A program made the position numbers and the translations under genes. Under the pieces are notes generated by a model that saw only the letters and a list, made by a program, of their open reading frames with translations, did no database searches and had not been told where the DNA came from. A stretch of 64,000 nucleotides of DNA from Monomorium pharaonis (Eukaryota > Arthropoda > Insecta > Hymenoptera > Formicidae): assembly GCF_013373865.1 (NCBI RefSeq), contig NC_050473.1:10427710-10491709 (forward strand), in the 5' to 3' direction. This document shows, piece by piece, positions 23,082-37,682 of this stretch. How positions within the stretch are numbered: the first letter of the stretch is position 1; each line of letters opens with the position of its first letter.

Positions 23082-26000
23082 GGTTACGAGGGGGAGGGGG
23101 GAGGGAGGGTGGGACGTCCAGTGCTCGTCGTCGGTGTCGTTTATGGGCGCGATCGCGCGCGGGGGAGACCAAGACGGAAGACGAAGAGGAAGAAACGATA
23201 GAAAAGAGGACGTGAAGATCGGAAGAAGTGCGTCTCTCTCGCGCACGACCGACGTCCGGCATGCGCGACTTCGAAGAGAGTAAAAGTGGGAGGGATCGAG
23301 AAGAAGGAACTCGGGAAGGATTTCAAGTTGGTGTACACAATGACGTTGAGATGAGAAACGATAATTGATTAGAGCTGATGGCGATGACTTCTGCTTCTCG
23401 GGAGAGGGGGGTCGCCCACCTCCTCATCTCGATCTTGGATTTCATATTTTTTTTATCCTTTTTTAAGGTTTATTATTATGTGAACATAATTGATTAATTA
23501 ATTAATTAATTATTATTTTTACGTAACGAGATATATGCCGCGTGTAAACAAGAGAAACGCGTCGATTTCCCGCCCGGGGTGCACTTCGTACGGCCAAGGA
23601 ACTTCCCCGAGCCCGTCGACATTTATGACGATTTCTCCATCCGGGTTTGCGCCCGATAGATCGCTCGCTCACACACATCCCTCTTTTTTTTTTTTTTTTT
23701 TTTTAAATGTTCGAACCGCGATCTCGATGTGCGAAATCACGGGAATGAAACACGAACGATCGAACACCCATTCTTCAGGTGCACTTCATTCTCGATCCGA
23801 CATCCGACAGTGAAGCGATCTCGTGACAAACGCGGGCTCGAGGCGCGATTGTTTAGGGAGAACTTTTCTTCAGCGTATTTCTTCTTCTCTCCAAGGCCCA
23901 CCCCGGGCCGGACTGAGACCGTCCGGTAAACCGGAGCTCTTCCATAGCAACCATTCTGGTCACACTGGTTCCATATTTTTAAACGGGCGCAGCCGTGCGC
24001 GTGTGGCTCACTGGGGACATAAAAAAAAAAAGAGAGAGAGAGAGAGAGTGAGAGAAAGAGAGATGGAGGGAGATGCGAGAGTGGGTGAGAGAAAGCGAAT
24101 ATTCCGAAGAGATTGAAAACGCGGCCACGTCAGCAAATGTCCGTCGACCCGATACATACGTACAGTACTCGCGCGATACATGGATAATGTATGACTGCAA
24201 GCCACGGAGTCACGTCAGTACCAACGACGATAGAGTCGCTCAGAAGACATCCCTGAATCCTCGAAGGCTGGTCTTCGAGGACTAGCCAGAACTTCACCTC
24301 TTTCAGGCCAGACTAGCGGTTGTGCTGTAAATTTCGTGTTGTGCAGTAACCGTGAATACAAATGACTTTTGAGGTCAAAAACGAGCGAAAATTGAAAATC
24401 TTGTCTTGAAAATCATCGAAATTTAAAATTAAATTCTTGTAAAATGCTTTTCTATATTTTTCATTCATCGTTCAGATCTGCTCATTCATCGTTACTGTAC
24501 ATACACGTTTAACCCAGTGAGAGAGATTTATTAGAGATTCTCTTTAATATATATAGAAAATATCTAAAAAGATAGATTAAATTTTTTTCTATTAAAAATT
24601 TATTATTATTTATGAAACTTGCAGGCAGGTATTTATATAATTTTATTGAGTTTATTGGCATATCTAGAGTAAAAATCTATTCTAAATTTTTATGTTTATT
24701 TTATGTTTAATTAGGAGAAACGGTAAAATTACTACAAAACTTATTGCGAAATTATTTTTTGGTATATAGAGAGAGTATACGTGTAAAATATTTATTGCAG
24801 AGATATATATTTCATAAGTTATTTAAAAAAATTCTCGCGAAAGTGTTATTAATAATTTATTCATTGGATTTCTTTGTCTTTAATCATTTCGTTATGTTCC
24901 GGAGAATATTTCCACGTGATGAAATTATATCGTCGAAATTTTAAAATATACGGATATATTACATGTTATATTATAATATAAATTAAGTCAACTTATTTAT
25001 ATTATTACTAATATAATATTAGTCACTCATACTACTAATTTTAGATCTAGGAAATATATTCTAAAAATTGCAGAGAAAACGAACGCCGCGTCTAAACGGA
25101 CGGCCTGAAAGCGGTGAAGAAAGTTTCCATAGTCTTGCCCAGGCAAGACAGCCATTTACACTGTATTCCTCGCAGCGATGCAACCACAAGCAAACACAGT
25201 ATTAAGCACGGATTCGCGCGGATTGTCTCCCGCATTTCGTTATGCTTCCTACATACATACTCGAACATACCCGCATACCCTAGTAAGGAGAGATAGAGAG
25301 ACAGAGAAGCGCATCCCCCATATACTTGACACGTATATGTCTACACGCAGCTCGCGCGTGGGTGCGAATACGCGTATGTACACACGCATCCGTACATGCA
25401 CATACACATACATTACACACACACATATATATATATATATTTATATACAGACATATAGATATATTTGCCCACACTACCGCGAGGTATTCCTACAGCATTG
25501 TGATCGCCAGACTGCCAGATACACAAACGTAGATTCCTATATGATGCATTTAAGAGTATATATATTTATATTATGTAAAGCGTACGATTAACTCCTTTTA
25601 ATTAAGCGTCTCCTCGTTAAGGCCCCTCGCGTATTCTTTCACACACACGAATCTTTATTTTCTCCTCTCTCACATTTTGGTCGCGCACGATCGGGTCGAC
25701 GGGCATGACAAATGGCCGTGTACCGAGTACGGTACCGATCTTAAATCAGCATAATGACTGTTAATAATAAATAATTCTACGTTATGTTCGATAAAAGCAT
25801 AATCATTTGCATCGTTAATTTTTTTTAACGGTGACTGTAATTTTTTTTTTTTGTTCAAGAGTCAACAATATTTCAATTAAATTATAAATTTAAAAATAAT
25901 TTTTTTTTTAATTTTTTTAAATTTTACACATGTGATAATATAGTCTATCTTTTCTTAATTGCAGATTATAGATAACATTAAGCCTTGTTGACTAAAATGA

Positions 26001-26459
26001 TTTATTAAAAATTGACGTTAATTTGTGACGTTTTGTGAAAGAATTTATTATTAATTAATGAAAATTGAGCTTTTTAAGTTGTATCCTTATCAATTTCTTA
26101 GCAATTTTCGTCAAAATTTGATTTCTTACTTGATTATTTAATAAAAAATTAAATTAACTGATTTTTTATATTGATCTTTATATCATCTGTGTGTATGACC
26201 AATTAATCGGCAGTCTATCAAATTGACTTTAATCTGAATCGAAGATGCATTGTGATCAATATAGTGGAAAAGCTACGGACTTTTTTGCTCGTTGAAATCT
26301 ACAACAATAATCAAATATTGGGTATTCGAACGGACTCAAGTATCCGTACTCGGACGCTATCTGGCACCAAGTCCCGTATTCCTACGCCACGCCAAATGCG
26401 CGCGCCACGGCCGCCCGACTTTCCATACTGTAGACAATATTTATGAGACAAGCTAAACT

Positions 26460-26501
26460 ATGCTACTACTACTACTATTATTACTACTACTACTATTACT
26501 C
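26460..26501. repeat. TAC/TAT trinucleotide microsatellite
   Basis: About fourteen units of CTA with single-base variants (TACTACTACTATTATTAC). It is not in a supported reading frame. Confidence 0.8.
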
Positions 26502-27134
26502 GTAACTCATGTATACAGTTAAGTATGCGCGACGGCTGAACGCGAGCGAAGCGATAGATTTAGTTTTCCTTTTCTTGTTGGGCGCGCGAGCGATCGCGCG
26601 CTTCTCGGCGGACGGCGCTCGAGATCGATCCTGAAAAAAAAAAAAAAATCACGACGAAGTCTTCATACAAATCAAGCGACGGAGCTTTACTTCCCCACCG
26701 AGGGAAGCCCCGTCCCTCGAAATTTCCCGGATTACATGAGAGTGTGAGAACATCCCCGCATAGAAATGAACTGTAACTTATATTATTTGTATGAACTTCA
26801 CACACACACAATACAGAGTGTACATAACATTAATAATTTTAGACGAGAGTTTAAACAAACCTATGTAAGTATTTTTAAAATAACTATACATACATTTTTG
26901 ATTTAAATAAGTCATTTGAACATTAATAAGAATGTTTAATTATAGTTGAGAAATTTCCTGTTTTTGATAGATTTTTTGTTTTTCAAAAGCATGCAATTCT
27001 GTTTGAAATTAATGAAACTAGATGCGTTCCGGATCTTTTAAAGAGAATTTATAATTTGGATTTATAAAATCCATTAAATTACATGTTCCATGTTGCGTAA
27101 TATCTTATGTATTGAATTTTTTTTTATTTTACAG

Positions 27135-27196
27135 ACAATATAAGTTACAGTTCTTGCACTCTCTATTTCAAACGGAGGAATCCTTATAGACAATAA
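27135..27196 (+). pseudogene. possible short finger relic
   Basis: The acceptor TTTTTTTATTTTACAG ends at 27134. Two bases plus 19 codons run to TAA. The tail SSCTLYFKRRNPYRQ looks like a C-x2-C finger start with the second cysteine as Tyr (TAT) and the frame closing before the histidines. The short length makes chance a serious alternative. Confidence 0.2.
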
Positions 27197-30100
27197 TACG
27201 CATCCAGGAAATGTGTTTTAAATTTTCAACAAAGTTCTTTAATAATCGATTTTTAGTATAAATTATGAAAGAGGAATGAGACATTTTTTTTTTTTAATAT
27301 GTGCAAATTAATGGATGTATAGAATCTTTCGGAATTTTTTTTGTGAGAGGGATAAAATATTTCGAGCATAAGAAACGCTATTGCGTATCATGAAACTAAT
27401 TATCTAATTTCTGAATCTGATATAATCGGAATTAAATTCGGAATTAATTAATCAATTGATATAAAAACATTTTTAATTAAACATAATACGATTTTCGCGA
27501 TTGATGACAACAAATTAGAATAATTTGCAATTCTATTTCACGATTTCGATATTTCGATAGGAGAGAATATTTTAAATAATTCTTTGACGATATCGTGTAT
27601 TTCTTTTTGACGATGTCGCATAAAAGCGGAAGAAGAACTTTGACTTGACTTCCTGGATGATATCAGCTCCATGATTTGGAGCTAGATCGTAGGCCAGAAG
27701 GACTCGTCTTCCGTCCAAGTGCAATAACTATTAATAATCTATCCTTTCGGTCCGACGTTACTAGAACCGACGCGTATCCGCGTGGGTTTTGCAAATCATC
27801 GGCGGTAATGTTTCGCTCCCCAGACTTCGTTCGGTCGATCGATAGTGGCCGCACGCTGATGCGTATCATATAGTAAGCGAACAAAAGATTAAGGCATCAG
27901 AAAAGAAAAATAGAAAGAGAGAGAAAGAGAAATAGTAAGAGGAGATCTCAGTGTGAGAAAGAGAAAGGATGTGAGAAAGTGAAACAATTTCGTTTGATGG
28001 TGTCAACATTCACTCGTTCGCCGGGTATTGAGTGAGGAAAGAGAATTTTAAGATCCGATAAATCGATAGACGCGAAGCACATTATACAGGAACGAGTACA
28101 ATGTTGACGATAACGTTGAAGAAGAGAAAGTTATGTGGTCGACGATGATGACGATGATGACGTTACGTTAGCAGTTAAAGAGAGCGGCGACATGGTAGAC
28201 GATAAAGTTAATCGATAAATATGGATCGATGATACATAGTTATTGAATGATAATTGATAATACTACTGCCTCACGAGGCCTTGATGAAATGGCGGCGGTC
28301 GAGAGAAATATGATTAAGAAGTGGATGGGACTGGCTATAAAGCGGCACAGTGCTCGAGACGTGTCTCGTGAGGGTAATGCCAACGGACCGCCGTCATCGA
28401 CGGAGATTACTAGATTATTAGGAATATAAGAGTACTATTAAGTAGGTCCTAGCTCTTAACGACTCTTTTTTCTATGTTTTTTCTAAGAGGAAAGGAAGGG
28501 AGCGCGCGCCTAGGGCGTTTTTCTTTTCCCGCGAGAATTTGTGGTCACGCCGATCCGAAGAGATGTGTAGAGAATGTAAAGGATATAATTAGAGAAGATA
28601 GATCGAAGGCAAGAATGAGAGTGCCAGCGAAAAGAATTATCGTGTGGGCAACAACGAAAGTGATAATTATAGTGATAAAATCGGGGAGAGTATAGGGAGA
28701 TATCATTTGGTTTAAAACAAAAAAAAAACCCGAGGGAATAAAAAACTTGCAGATAGTAACGCGGTAATTAGTTCTGTGCAAAATCGCTGTTATTTTTATT
28801 GTTTGAGGAATTTTTTTGAAAAAAAGGGGAAACGATTAAATCGGCGGATTTTTGATAAAATCATGAATCATGCATCGAAACTTTATTTTCATAAGAAAAC
28901 CTCGTGTGCCTTATTATTACAACTAAACTTACAACTAAACTTTACGGCAAACATACTGACATTTACTCCAATTTTTATCCAATTTTGAATTGTTAAATAC
29001 ATTTTTTTTTTAAATATATACTTACGTTAAAATTTTTGTTAGTCAATAGTATTTCTAAATTTAGAAATACATGCATGTCAAATGACAAAGAAAAATTAAA
29101 ATTTTTATTGAATATTTTATTTGCACAAACTTAAATTTGTCAGAAGACATATTTTACTTAATTTAAATTTAAATAATACTCCAAGAGTCATATGTTTTTA
29201 TGAAAATTTGTGAAGTCGAATAAAGATAAACAAATCATTCTTTTAAATACAAAATTTAAGAAATTATTAAAAAAAGATTGTTTTTAATCTTAACAAATTA
29301 AATTTTGTATATAATTAAATATACAATTTTGTTTTAAATTCAAGATTCAATATTGGATAAAATAAAAATAGAAAATAAAATTTATACATTAAGTGTGCAA
29401 CACACTTCTAACATTTCTATTTAAGATTTTTAGTCAAATATATTGTCTTGTACACAAGATACTACGATTCCGCCGATTTGCCGAAAGTCATGAATTTATA
29501 TGAAAATAATTAAAATTAGATTTATTAAAAATTATAAGACGAAAATACTACATTTTCATTATATTCTATTGATAAATTGTCTGTTATTATAATTGCTGTG
29601 CCAAGTTTCTGTAAGTTGCTTTTGAGAGCCGAGCTTGTTTCTTGTTGCTTGAGGATACATCGATCCACGAATAGCGTTGTACATTTTTTTACTTTATAAT
29701 TAAATAAAAATGTTTACTAGTTTTTTTATAACTTCTGTGACAGAGAAGTATATTTTTTTCTAAAAGCAATCTAAAATTATTGATAGCATTATTGTATTTA
29801 TTCAAAAGTAAAAGTATTAAATTTACCAACGATGATTTTTTTATACGAATAATTAGCTAATTAAATTAATTTCTTCATATGTGTGCAATTAATATTTAAA
29901 TCGAAACAACTCGTAAATAAATGTCTTTAAATCATGAAATGATATCATGCATTATCAATTGTACGAGCTTTTATTATTAGATAACATTTTTTTATAATAA
30001 AGAAATTCATTTAAGAAAACGCTACATCGTGTGATCAGAGTATCGAAAAAAAAAATACTGATTACGTTACAGGCTCGTTAGGTTTTTCCCTCGTTAATTG

Positions 30101-33100
30101 GATTTAATTGGGCTTAAATGGATATAATTAATACATTAATCAGTAGAATAAAAGAAAAACGTTAGAGATAGGAAATGTGTGATGGATGTTAATCGAACCG
30201 TGGATATTTCTTCCTTCGTTGTACTCTTTCAAGATAATCGACTCGTTTTCTCTTCGTTCGTCTGCACGCACTTACGGCGACTTGCACACTCTCGCTTAGC
30301 TCTGTTCAAAATTTAAGCAAAATGGGGGGGGGGAAGTAAGAGGACAAAAAAAGAAGCGACGGCAACGACGACGACAATGTGATGAAAGAAGAGGCGTAAA
30401 GACGGCGCGACCGTGTCGCGTTGATGATATTTGTAATTCACTATACATGTGCCTTTGAAACGATTCAAAATGCGTGAAACACAAAAACGGAGAAAGAACA
30501 GAGAGGGAAGATGGAAGAGGGATGATTGACTCTTTATAATCGTCCGAGTGATTCGCCGTCGCGATATCCGCGGCAACAGTAACGAAGGCGACGCAGTGCG
30601 TCTACGCGAAATCATTCGGCTGGCTGCAACGATTATAGATCACAGCGAGTCACACAGATAGGGATATGTCAAAATGTAATGGATAGTTGAACGAAAGGAA
30701 AATTGATTCGAAAAGAAATGAGAGACCGACCACGAAACTGTCGCGTGAAACGTGTCGATGCGGAAAAATTTGAGGAAAAGGAAAAAAATAAAAAAGAAGA
30801 TAAAAAGACGAAAAGAATAATTGAAAACGTGACCATATACGAGAGAGAACGAGCGTGAGGATAAGAGAGATAAAATTTCGTAGATTTGAAATATAAGTAA
30901 GCAAAAAAATATTATATATGTATACATATAGTATATATAGATATATATATATACACAAAAGTATGTAGGTGAAGCGTCTTAAATGCTTTTTTACGAATCG
31001 GTCTTTGTGTTTACTTACACAGCTTTTAATCAGGTCTAACTCGAGTCTTGCGCGTAATAATTGGGCTTATTAATCTTTTTCTAATTAGGTTTTATATATT
31101 GCGATTTATGCGCGGCGACGCGCCACGCGAAGCGAGGAATTCCTTGCGTTTAGATACGTACGAATTTTTTTTCTTTTTTTTTTATGGTGTCGGTTTGGGA
31201 GATTGGGAAAACTCTAACCGAAACGAAGGAACATTTGCAAAAATCGATCTAGGATATCGTGGTGAAGCTCGAGAGAAAGCGAGGCAAAACGCAATCACAG
31301 CTTTTTTTTTACTTTGACATATCTTTTTCTGCCCTCCAAAGGCATGTTATTGAATCTGTTTTTTACGCGATTATCAAGAAAAATTACAGCTTTTGATTAT
31401 TATCGCTTCTACGAGAGAAATATATATATAATTATGGGCTTTTTAATATATAAAACAGCGTTTTGAACGTGATATAATTTAACGTGAAGTCATTAAAATA
31501 AAACAAAAATAAAAGTAGTAATTTTGATCATTTTTTAAATGTTAGTCTCACATAATTTTTATTGCGTGAAATAAAAACAAATTAAAAAAAATAGATTTTC
31601 TAAAGTTATTTTACAAAAGACGTTTTATGTTCAGTCGTATATATTTGGTATATTATTATATTTCACTAAAACGTATTTAAACAATATATATATATGTGTG
31701 TGTGTATAATATGATCTAATATATATATAATTTGTATTATATATATTATTAAATATATATTGAATATATATATATATTATATTTAAAAAATGTTCTAATT
31801 TTATAATTAAAATTATACTAAATTCTATATTATATTTTTAGAATTATTTTACATACTGAATATCTTAATTGCAAAATTTTTGTTATTTTGGTGATTGTGT
31901 TATTTTAAATATAAAAAGTAAATGCTTGTCTTCGATAGATTGAAGCGGTAATAATCATACGTAATCGCGTCAAGAACATTTACAGTGACTTGTTTTCTTA
32001 ATATACGTGATTATTCGACAATATACATATATTTACAGCTTGGAACTAGAACAACTTGTATAATTCTCTGTCTTGGAATAGATATTATATATTCTATTAC
32101 ATTAGTCGCTCGATTTCAAGCTACAGAACTGACATTGGTTGTTCCAGTTTGTCCCGGCATAAATTGATTTTGTTTTCAATTTGAATTACTCGATCATACA
32201 TCAGACCGTTATTAGTTATCATGCTATTTGACCGCGTGAAATTTTATGCTACTTGTAACAATTTATGAGATGCGCTACGTGTGATATTTAGATGCTAAAT
32301 TTCTTTCCAGGTTGGTCGTCCGTAGGGCACAAAAGCTCGCGATTTTAGGATAAAAATAAGATTTGGCGTTGTATAGGTGACAAAAGATTTATTTTTTCTG
32401 GTATTAAACGCGGCGCGTTTATCGTTAAAAATTTATTTAACAATACGTTTATCGAAAGTTACGTAGAATATTATAAGAGTATCTAGGACGTAAGAATAAT
32501 ATTTCCGATTTGATAGTGCCTGGTAGCAGACGATCGGCCGGTCTTTTTTGTGTTTTGCAGAGCGAATAAAAATTTTCTTTGGAACGATAAGTGAGGGTGG
32601 GAGGGGGAAGGGATGAAGCGAAGGATGTGAGAAAAAAAGAGATTTATATAAGTGGTGAAGTATATAATACGGAAACGCAAGACGTGTTACACGCATGCCA
32701 TCCAGGTATTTAAAAAGTACAGTGCTTTATTTTTTTGAAAAAGAAAGAGATAGAGAAGTATATTAATTCTATTTGCGGGCGGGAAAGAGAAAATTTATAA
32801 GCGTCACGCATTCACGTTTCTCAAAATACGTGAGACAGATGCCTCTTTGTGTCGTAAAATGGGCACGATTGGACATTTCTCACGAAAGTAGGTAGTAAAC
32901 GAAAAATTTCAACCCTTAGAATGGCAAATGTATGATAAAATTCTCAATCACACGTTGGGATTTATTGGACCTCTTAATATTTGTATATTTATTTTCAATA
33001 CTTAGTTTTTAGCAACTGGATATTATATTAGCACTGTAGAATTTATTGACGAATTAAATTGTCGAATTCTCTTTTACTTGTTAATATCTCAAATAACTCA

Positions 33101-36022
33101 ATATTATTAAAAAGACAATATTAAAATAATCGCAAGTAATGAGGCAGCTAATTTATAAAGCCATTTGTTTGTCGTTCTAGGGTTAAGAAATACGTGCGGT
33201 ACATTTTTGGTTATTTTGATAAAGACGATCGTAGGTATAGCTTTATCGCATTTTTTTGGCCGTACTACTTATGAGAAGTCTATTGTTACATTTTTGAGGA
33301 CGAGAATGAGTGACACTGAATAAATGAGAGAGATATAGAAAGAGATATATGAAATAAGAAAGAAAGCGAAAGAAGAAATAGCAAGCATAAGGTTCTATTC
33401 TAAAAATCTATATATGATAAATATACATTATATATATCGGGAAGAAATGCAGATGTATTTACTAAGAGCTTTTGCGATGGCAGAGGAAAGCATGTAAAGC
33501 GAGCCAAGTTAGTTCCCGAATGATGGAAAAAAATTGAATCTTCTAACGACTGAAGCTTTCGAGTAGAAGCTTAATGAATATAGGAGTACAGGTTTTATGC
33601 CGTTAGCGCAAACAATATTGTAATTGCAAAATAAGTTGAACACGGGCTTGCTAATGTGCTAGATGAAAATTGCCACCGTTGGGACTTGGACATCAATCGG
33701 GAACTACGTGGCTCGAATGGCGAGAGATTGTCGGCGAGAGATTGGAGAAGCGCGAATTTCGTGGCCCTGCGATCGAGAATTGACGTTCTTCGGCGAGCGG
33801 GTTCGGCGTTTTTAGATTTTAAGGCGTTATGTATAGACATAAAAAGAAATTTATTTAAGAAAATTAGAGACAAGCATGTCTAAAACTTGCGTCGACGCGC
33901 AATGCTGTGGAGAGCGAGTCCGCAACGTTTCCCGCCCGCCATTTTTCCGCGCGACAGGAGGCGAGACGATGACTTTGCGGGCTCTCTCTTATTTAAAAAA
34001 AAGAGCTTTCGTTTCTATTATATGTTTTTTTTTTTCGCAATCTATTATAGCCATATTTATAATGTCAGCCGCTGGTGGAATATCCCGCGCGCAGAAGAAC
34101 GATCGAGTCGCGAATTCGAAGACTGGATAGAAGCAGGAATCCTGTCGAGCGTGCAAGTCGCTGCGGCGATTATATCCAATCTAGTCGAAATTAATGAATC
34201 AATGTTGACGCGGCAAAATGGACGGTAAACGATTTTCTCACTTTTCACTTTCAATCATTGTTCGAGCGCATTACTATATTTTTAGGAATATACACGTCCA
34301 TATTGTCTTTGGAGCAACTGAAAAATGTGTTAGATATGCAATTTAAATAAAAAGAAGTCTATCCGGTCTTCGCGAGAAACATATTAAAAGAAAACACTGA
34401 CTAAAATATTGTATGATATTTTAACGAGCTTTTTAATGATTTCTTTCGGCCATTATTTCGGACTTGTCTTCGCAGGGCAACGAATTCGCTGTAACGAGCG
34501 TACTATTGCATTGAAAAGAGAATAATGTGTTGCAATTAGATTGTTAATCAGCCCGAAGGTCTGTTACATCTATGTGTAAAAAAGAAAAAGAGAGACGGTA
34601 TTGTGTGAACGAGAGGGAAACATGCAGGGGTACAAACGGTGATGGAAGGTGAATGACCCAAGAAACGATTGTGACGGTAGTTCGACCACCCATCGCAGAA
34701 TTCCCCCTTAAACGATTTTTCGACGTTTCGCGAGAACACGAAAGAAGAGAATGGAATGATCGCGGGAAAATAAGCGAATAGCTGTAGGAAATAGCGAAAC
34801 AAGAGCAAATAGCGCGTACGAGGGAGAGACGAGAATGTCGAGACAAGTAGGTTTCAACCGAGAGAGCCTTGTGTTAAGTGCCTTCAAAACGACTTAGATT
34901 TTAGGCTGTAGAAGAAACGAAACAAACAGAGGCGCTGGGCGCGTCCAGCTGTGAACGGATTTTTACGGTATTATTCAGCCGGACGTCGCCAATTTGTGTA
35001 CAAGATTTCGATAGACGACGAAGTTGCTCGGTATGTATCTTAAAGAAAGAGAGAAAAAAAAAACGGTATAAAGTTTTTTTTGGCTTTTTTATCGCCATAA
35101 ACTCTCCCGTCGAAGAAGATATGTTTTAAAATATCAATAATAATATTAAAAAAAAAAGTTTTACAAGAGAGGATTTGTGCGACAAATAGCTCCGTCGGTC
35201 GAAATCTTCCGGCGACGTCCCGCGTACATCTCGAGACCAGTGATATTTTTTTAGAAATTATTTATTTATGCCGAAGGAAGCGGAATTTAATCTCAATCAC
35301 TAGCCTTTATACTGCCAATATCTGCTTAGAACGTACCTTCAACCTTCGTTCGAGCACTTTTCACATGATCAGACATGCCCTCCGCGTGACATTTTTCCTT
35401 CCCGACTTCCACGACAGCCACGCAATACACATGTATGTTATATCCCTCGTAGAATGCCTCGTATTCTAAGTAATTTACGTTTCAGTTCCGTATTTATTCC
35501 TACCTAGATCATGTTTCTTACGCATCTTTGTTGTTCTTGTAACGTTACTTTCCACAAGACACGAGTATGCAACACTTCCTTTGCACTTTGACTTTTTTTT
35601 TCGTTCGTCTTTAATTGACAGTACAATTATTTGTAATAAATAATAGTGAAGTCCAAATCACGTCACGAGCGCGCGATTTGAGCATCGAGTGCGGAACGTC
35701 GCTTCGATCCTGCGTCCGAAACTTCGTTTCTCATTTTCGCCTCGATATGATCGAAGACGAATCGATCAATATCTGCAATATACTGATTTATTACACATGT
35801 GCAACATACCACAGATCACACATCCGCAATATCATAAACGTCTTTTTTACCTTTTAAGAGGACCCTCGGACGACGTGCCGCACTCGAATTTAAGTACGAT
35901 ACTCTTTAGTACAAGCACAGTACTCAACTGTACAGAAATAGATAGAGTGAAAGAGCGAAAAAATGAAGAAAACGAAAGAAAGAACGAATGAGCAAGAGTG
36001 TAAAAGCGGGAGAGAGAGAGAA

Positions 36023-36059
<37 letters not shown>

Positions 36060-36060
36060 A
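36023..36060. repeat. compound GT-GA microsatellite
   Basis: About ten GT units run directly into about eight GA units. A CA tract of similar length follows about 260 bases downstream (36320-36347). Confidence 0.85.
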
Positions 36061-36320
36061 AGAAAAACACATAAAAATAAACACAATTACAACTTCCGCT
36101 CAGCGCCTCAAACGCAAAACCTATACTACTTGTAATCGTAACTTCTTTGTCGCCATGTATTTGCCAACGAACGATGATTTATTAATTATTATTTCTTCCT
36201 TTTGCCTTCATTTTATATTAATATTATTTAGAGAGCAACAATTAATAACGATTACGCTATGATGATAACGATAATCTTTCTAGATACTTTTTTGCTTGTT
36301 CTCTTGCGACAAATTTAGCG

Positions 36321-36352
<32 letters not shown>

Positions 36353-37424
36353 CCACAGAAATACGTACACATATACATGCAATCGACAATATGTGACAAT
36401 GAATACCTGTAAACACATATACGAAGATCATTCATTTGCGGTAAGATAACGTGATTTAGCGGAATGCGTACTTGATCGTCGCGTCGCCGTTTATTGGCGT
36501 TCGTTTGTATCACGTAAGAAGAGTCGCTTGCTTAAGGAACTCGCAGGGAACGCTGGGTCGGTCTCGAAATCGCGTTGGAGCTCGTTCATCCCTCGTTCGC
36601 ATGAATTGTAAAGAAATCGGAAGAAATCCGTATCGCGGGGAGGGACTCGCGAGATCCCGCGTTGATCGCGACAGACCGAACGTTCAAGCCCTGGCCTTCT
36701 ATTACAGTGCTTCCTTTCCGTTTTTTTTTTTCTGTATACACATATCATCTTTTGGACCTTTCGAACATTCCAAAACGCTTGTTTCCCTCTTTTTTTTGTC
36801 AATTTGTAGAGCGCCTTGTATTCAATTTAGAGCAAAATAAAGTCTAGAAAGGCAATATTCCAACCGCGTTTTCTACACCCCTCGTAATTCTCATTTCTCA
36901 AGCCGCAAATTGTTCTATTCGGATTGTTGAGGACTTTAACGAATTTTCTTTTTAAGATTTAAAATTTTGCATCAATTTCAAACATTATATTTGTTATTCG
37001 ATAAACTTGCTTAATTAAATAGAAGTATATTCGAGTAATTAAAATTTTAATGAACAAAGTTTGTGATCTTGTACTTTTAAGAATATCAAAAAATTTCTAT
37101 CATTCGTAACTATCATTCGTAAAAAATATTTTATTTTGTAACTCCTTGAATTTCGGATGCATAATTTTTTTCCTTATCTCTTTAATTCGTAGGTATTGCA
37201 GTTAATAATTTATAGATATATGTATTCGTTAATTTCCAAAATTTCTATATTTTACTTTAAAGTGGAAACTATAATAGCAAATGATAACAAAAATATCTTT
37301 GCAGGATGTCTACGTGAAAAGCAGAAGCTGAAATTCAAAGTATTCTCTAAAAATAAGCATCGAGAATCCTCGGGGGAGTATTTAGTTACTGTTTCCGCAT
37401 ACTAACTAGTTCAATTTTTTGCAG

Positions 37425-37555
37425 GTGCAGTACCCGTTGGTGTAAATTTTCGCGGAAGAAGATTCGAAAAGTCTTGTTACTCGGACGAAAGCGTGAAATC
37501 GACGAAGGCGACAAGAAGCATCGTAGAACACACTTTAAAGAAATGTAATTATTAA
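37425..37555 (+). CDS. lola: degenerate lola exon: finger spacing kept, cysteine pair replaced by serines
   Basis: The acceptor TTCAATTTTTTGCAG ends at 37424. Two bases (GT) plus 42 codons run to TAA, with AATAAA at once after it (37557-37562). The segment SDESVKSTKATRSIVEH then TLKKC fits S-x2-S-x12-H-x4-C, the exact spacing of the array's C2HC finger with both cysteines of the CxxC changed to Ser. No second finger follows. The intact splice site, frame and poly(A) signal suggest it may still be used as a finger-less end; otherwise it is a relic. Confidence 0.5.
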
Positions 37556-37682
37556 AAATAAAGGGCTGCAAGAAAACTATCAATTTACAAGCATTAATAC
37601 CTTTAATTAATTTTCTTCTGACATTGTTGCTGATGTTAATTATATTTTATTTATAACAGACAAAATTAATTATGAGTTTCAG

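Larger units (their letters stand above)
23082..37424. other. 14-kb exon desert
   Basis: No convincing finger exon on either strand. The first 1.2 kb is GC-rich and likely 3' UTR of the exon at 22759. Seen inside: GA microsatellite 24029-24063, CA/TA repeat about 25390-25448, a TAC/TAT trinucleotide tract 26460-26501, purine-rich stretches about 27880-28170 and 33300-33390, AT repeats about 31685-31790, GT-GA 36023-36060 and CA about 36320-36347. Weak relic candidate at 27135. Confidence 0.5.

Noticed and set aside
25966..25976. Acceptor CTTAATTGCAG followed by AT TAT AGA, like other exon starts
   Set aside because: A stop codon follows immediately (TAA).
26311..26433. 41-codon open frame with protein-like residues (GYSNGLKYPYSDAIWHQ)
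   Set aside because: No plausible acceptor lies between the upstream in-frame stop and the frame, and another overlapping frame is open as well. No family recognised.
31979..32166. Plus-strand open frame after TTTACAG
   Set aside because: Weak pyrimidine tract, no finger; probably chance.
32311..32348. Good acceptor TTTCTTTCCAG with 11 codons before a stop
   Set aside because: Too short to judge without transcript data.
33656..33883. 75-codon plus-strand frame, charged sequence
   Set aside because: No recognised domain, no clear splice site in phase; the overlapping minus frame is equally open.
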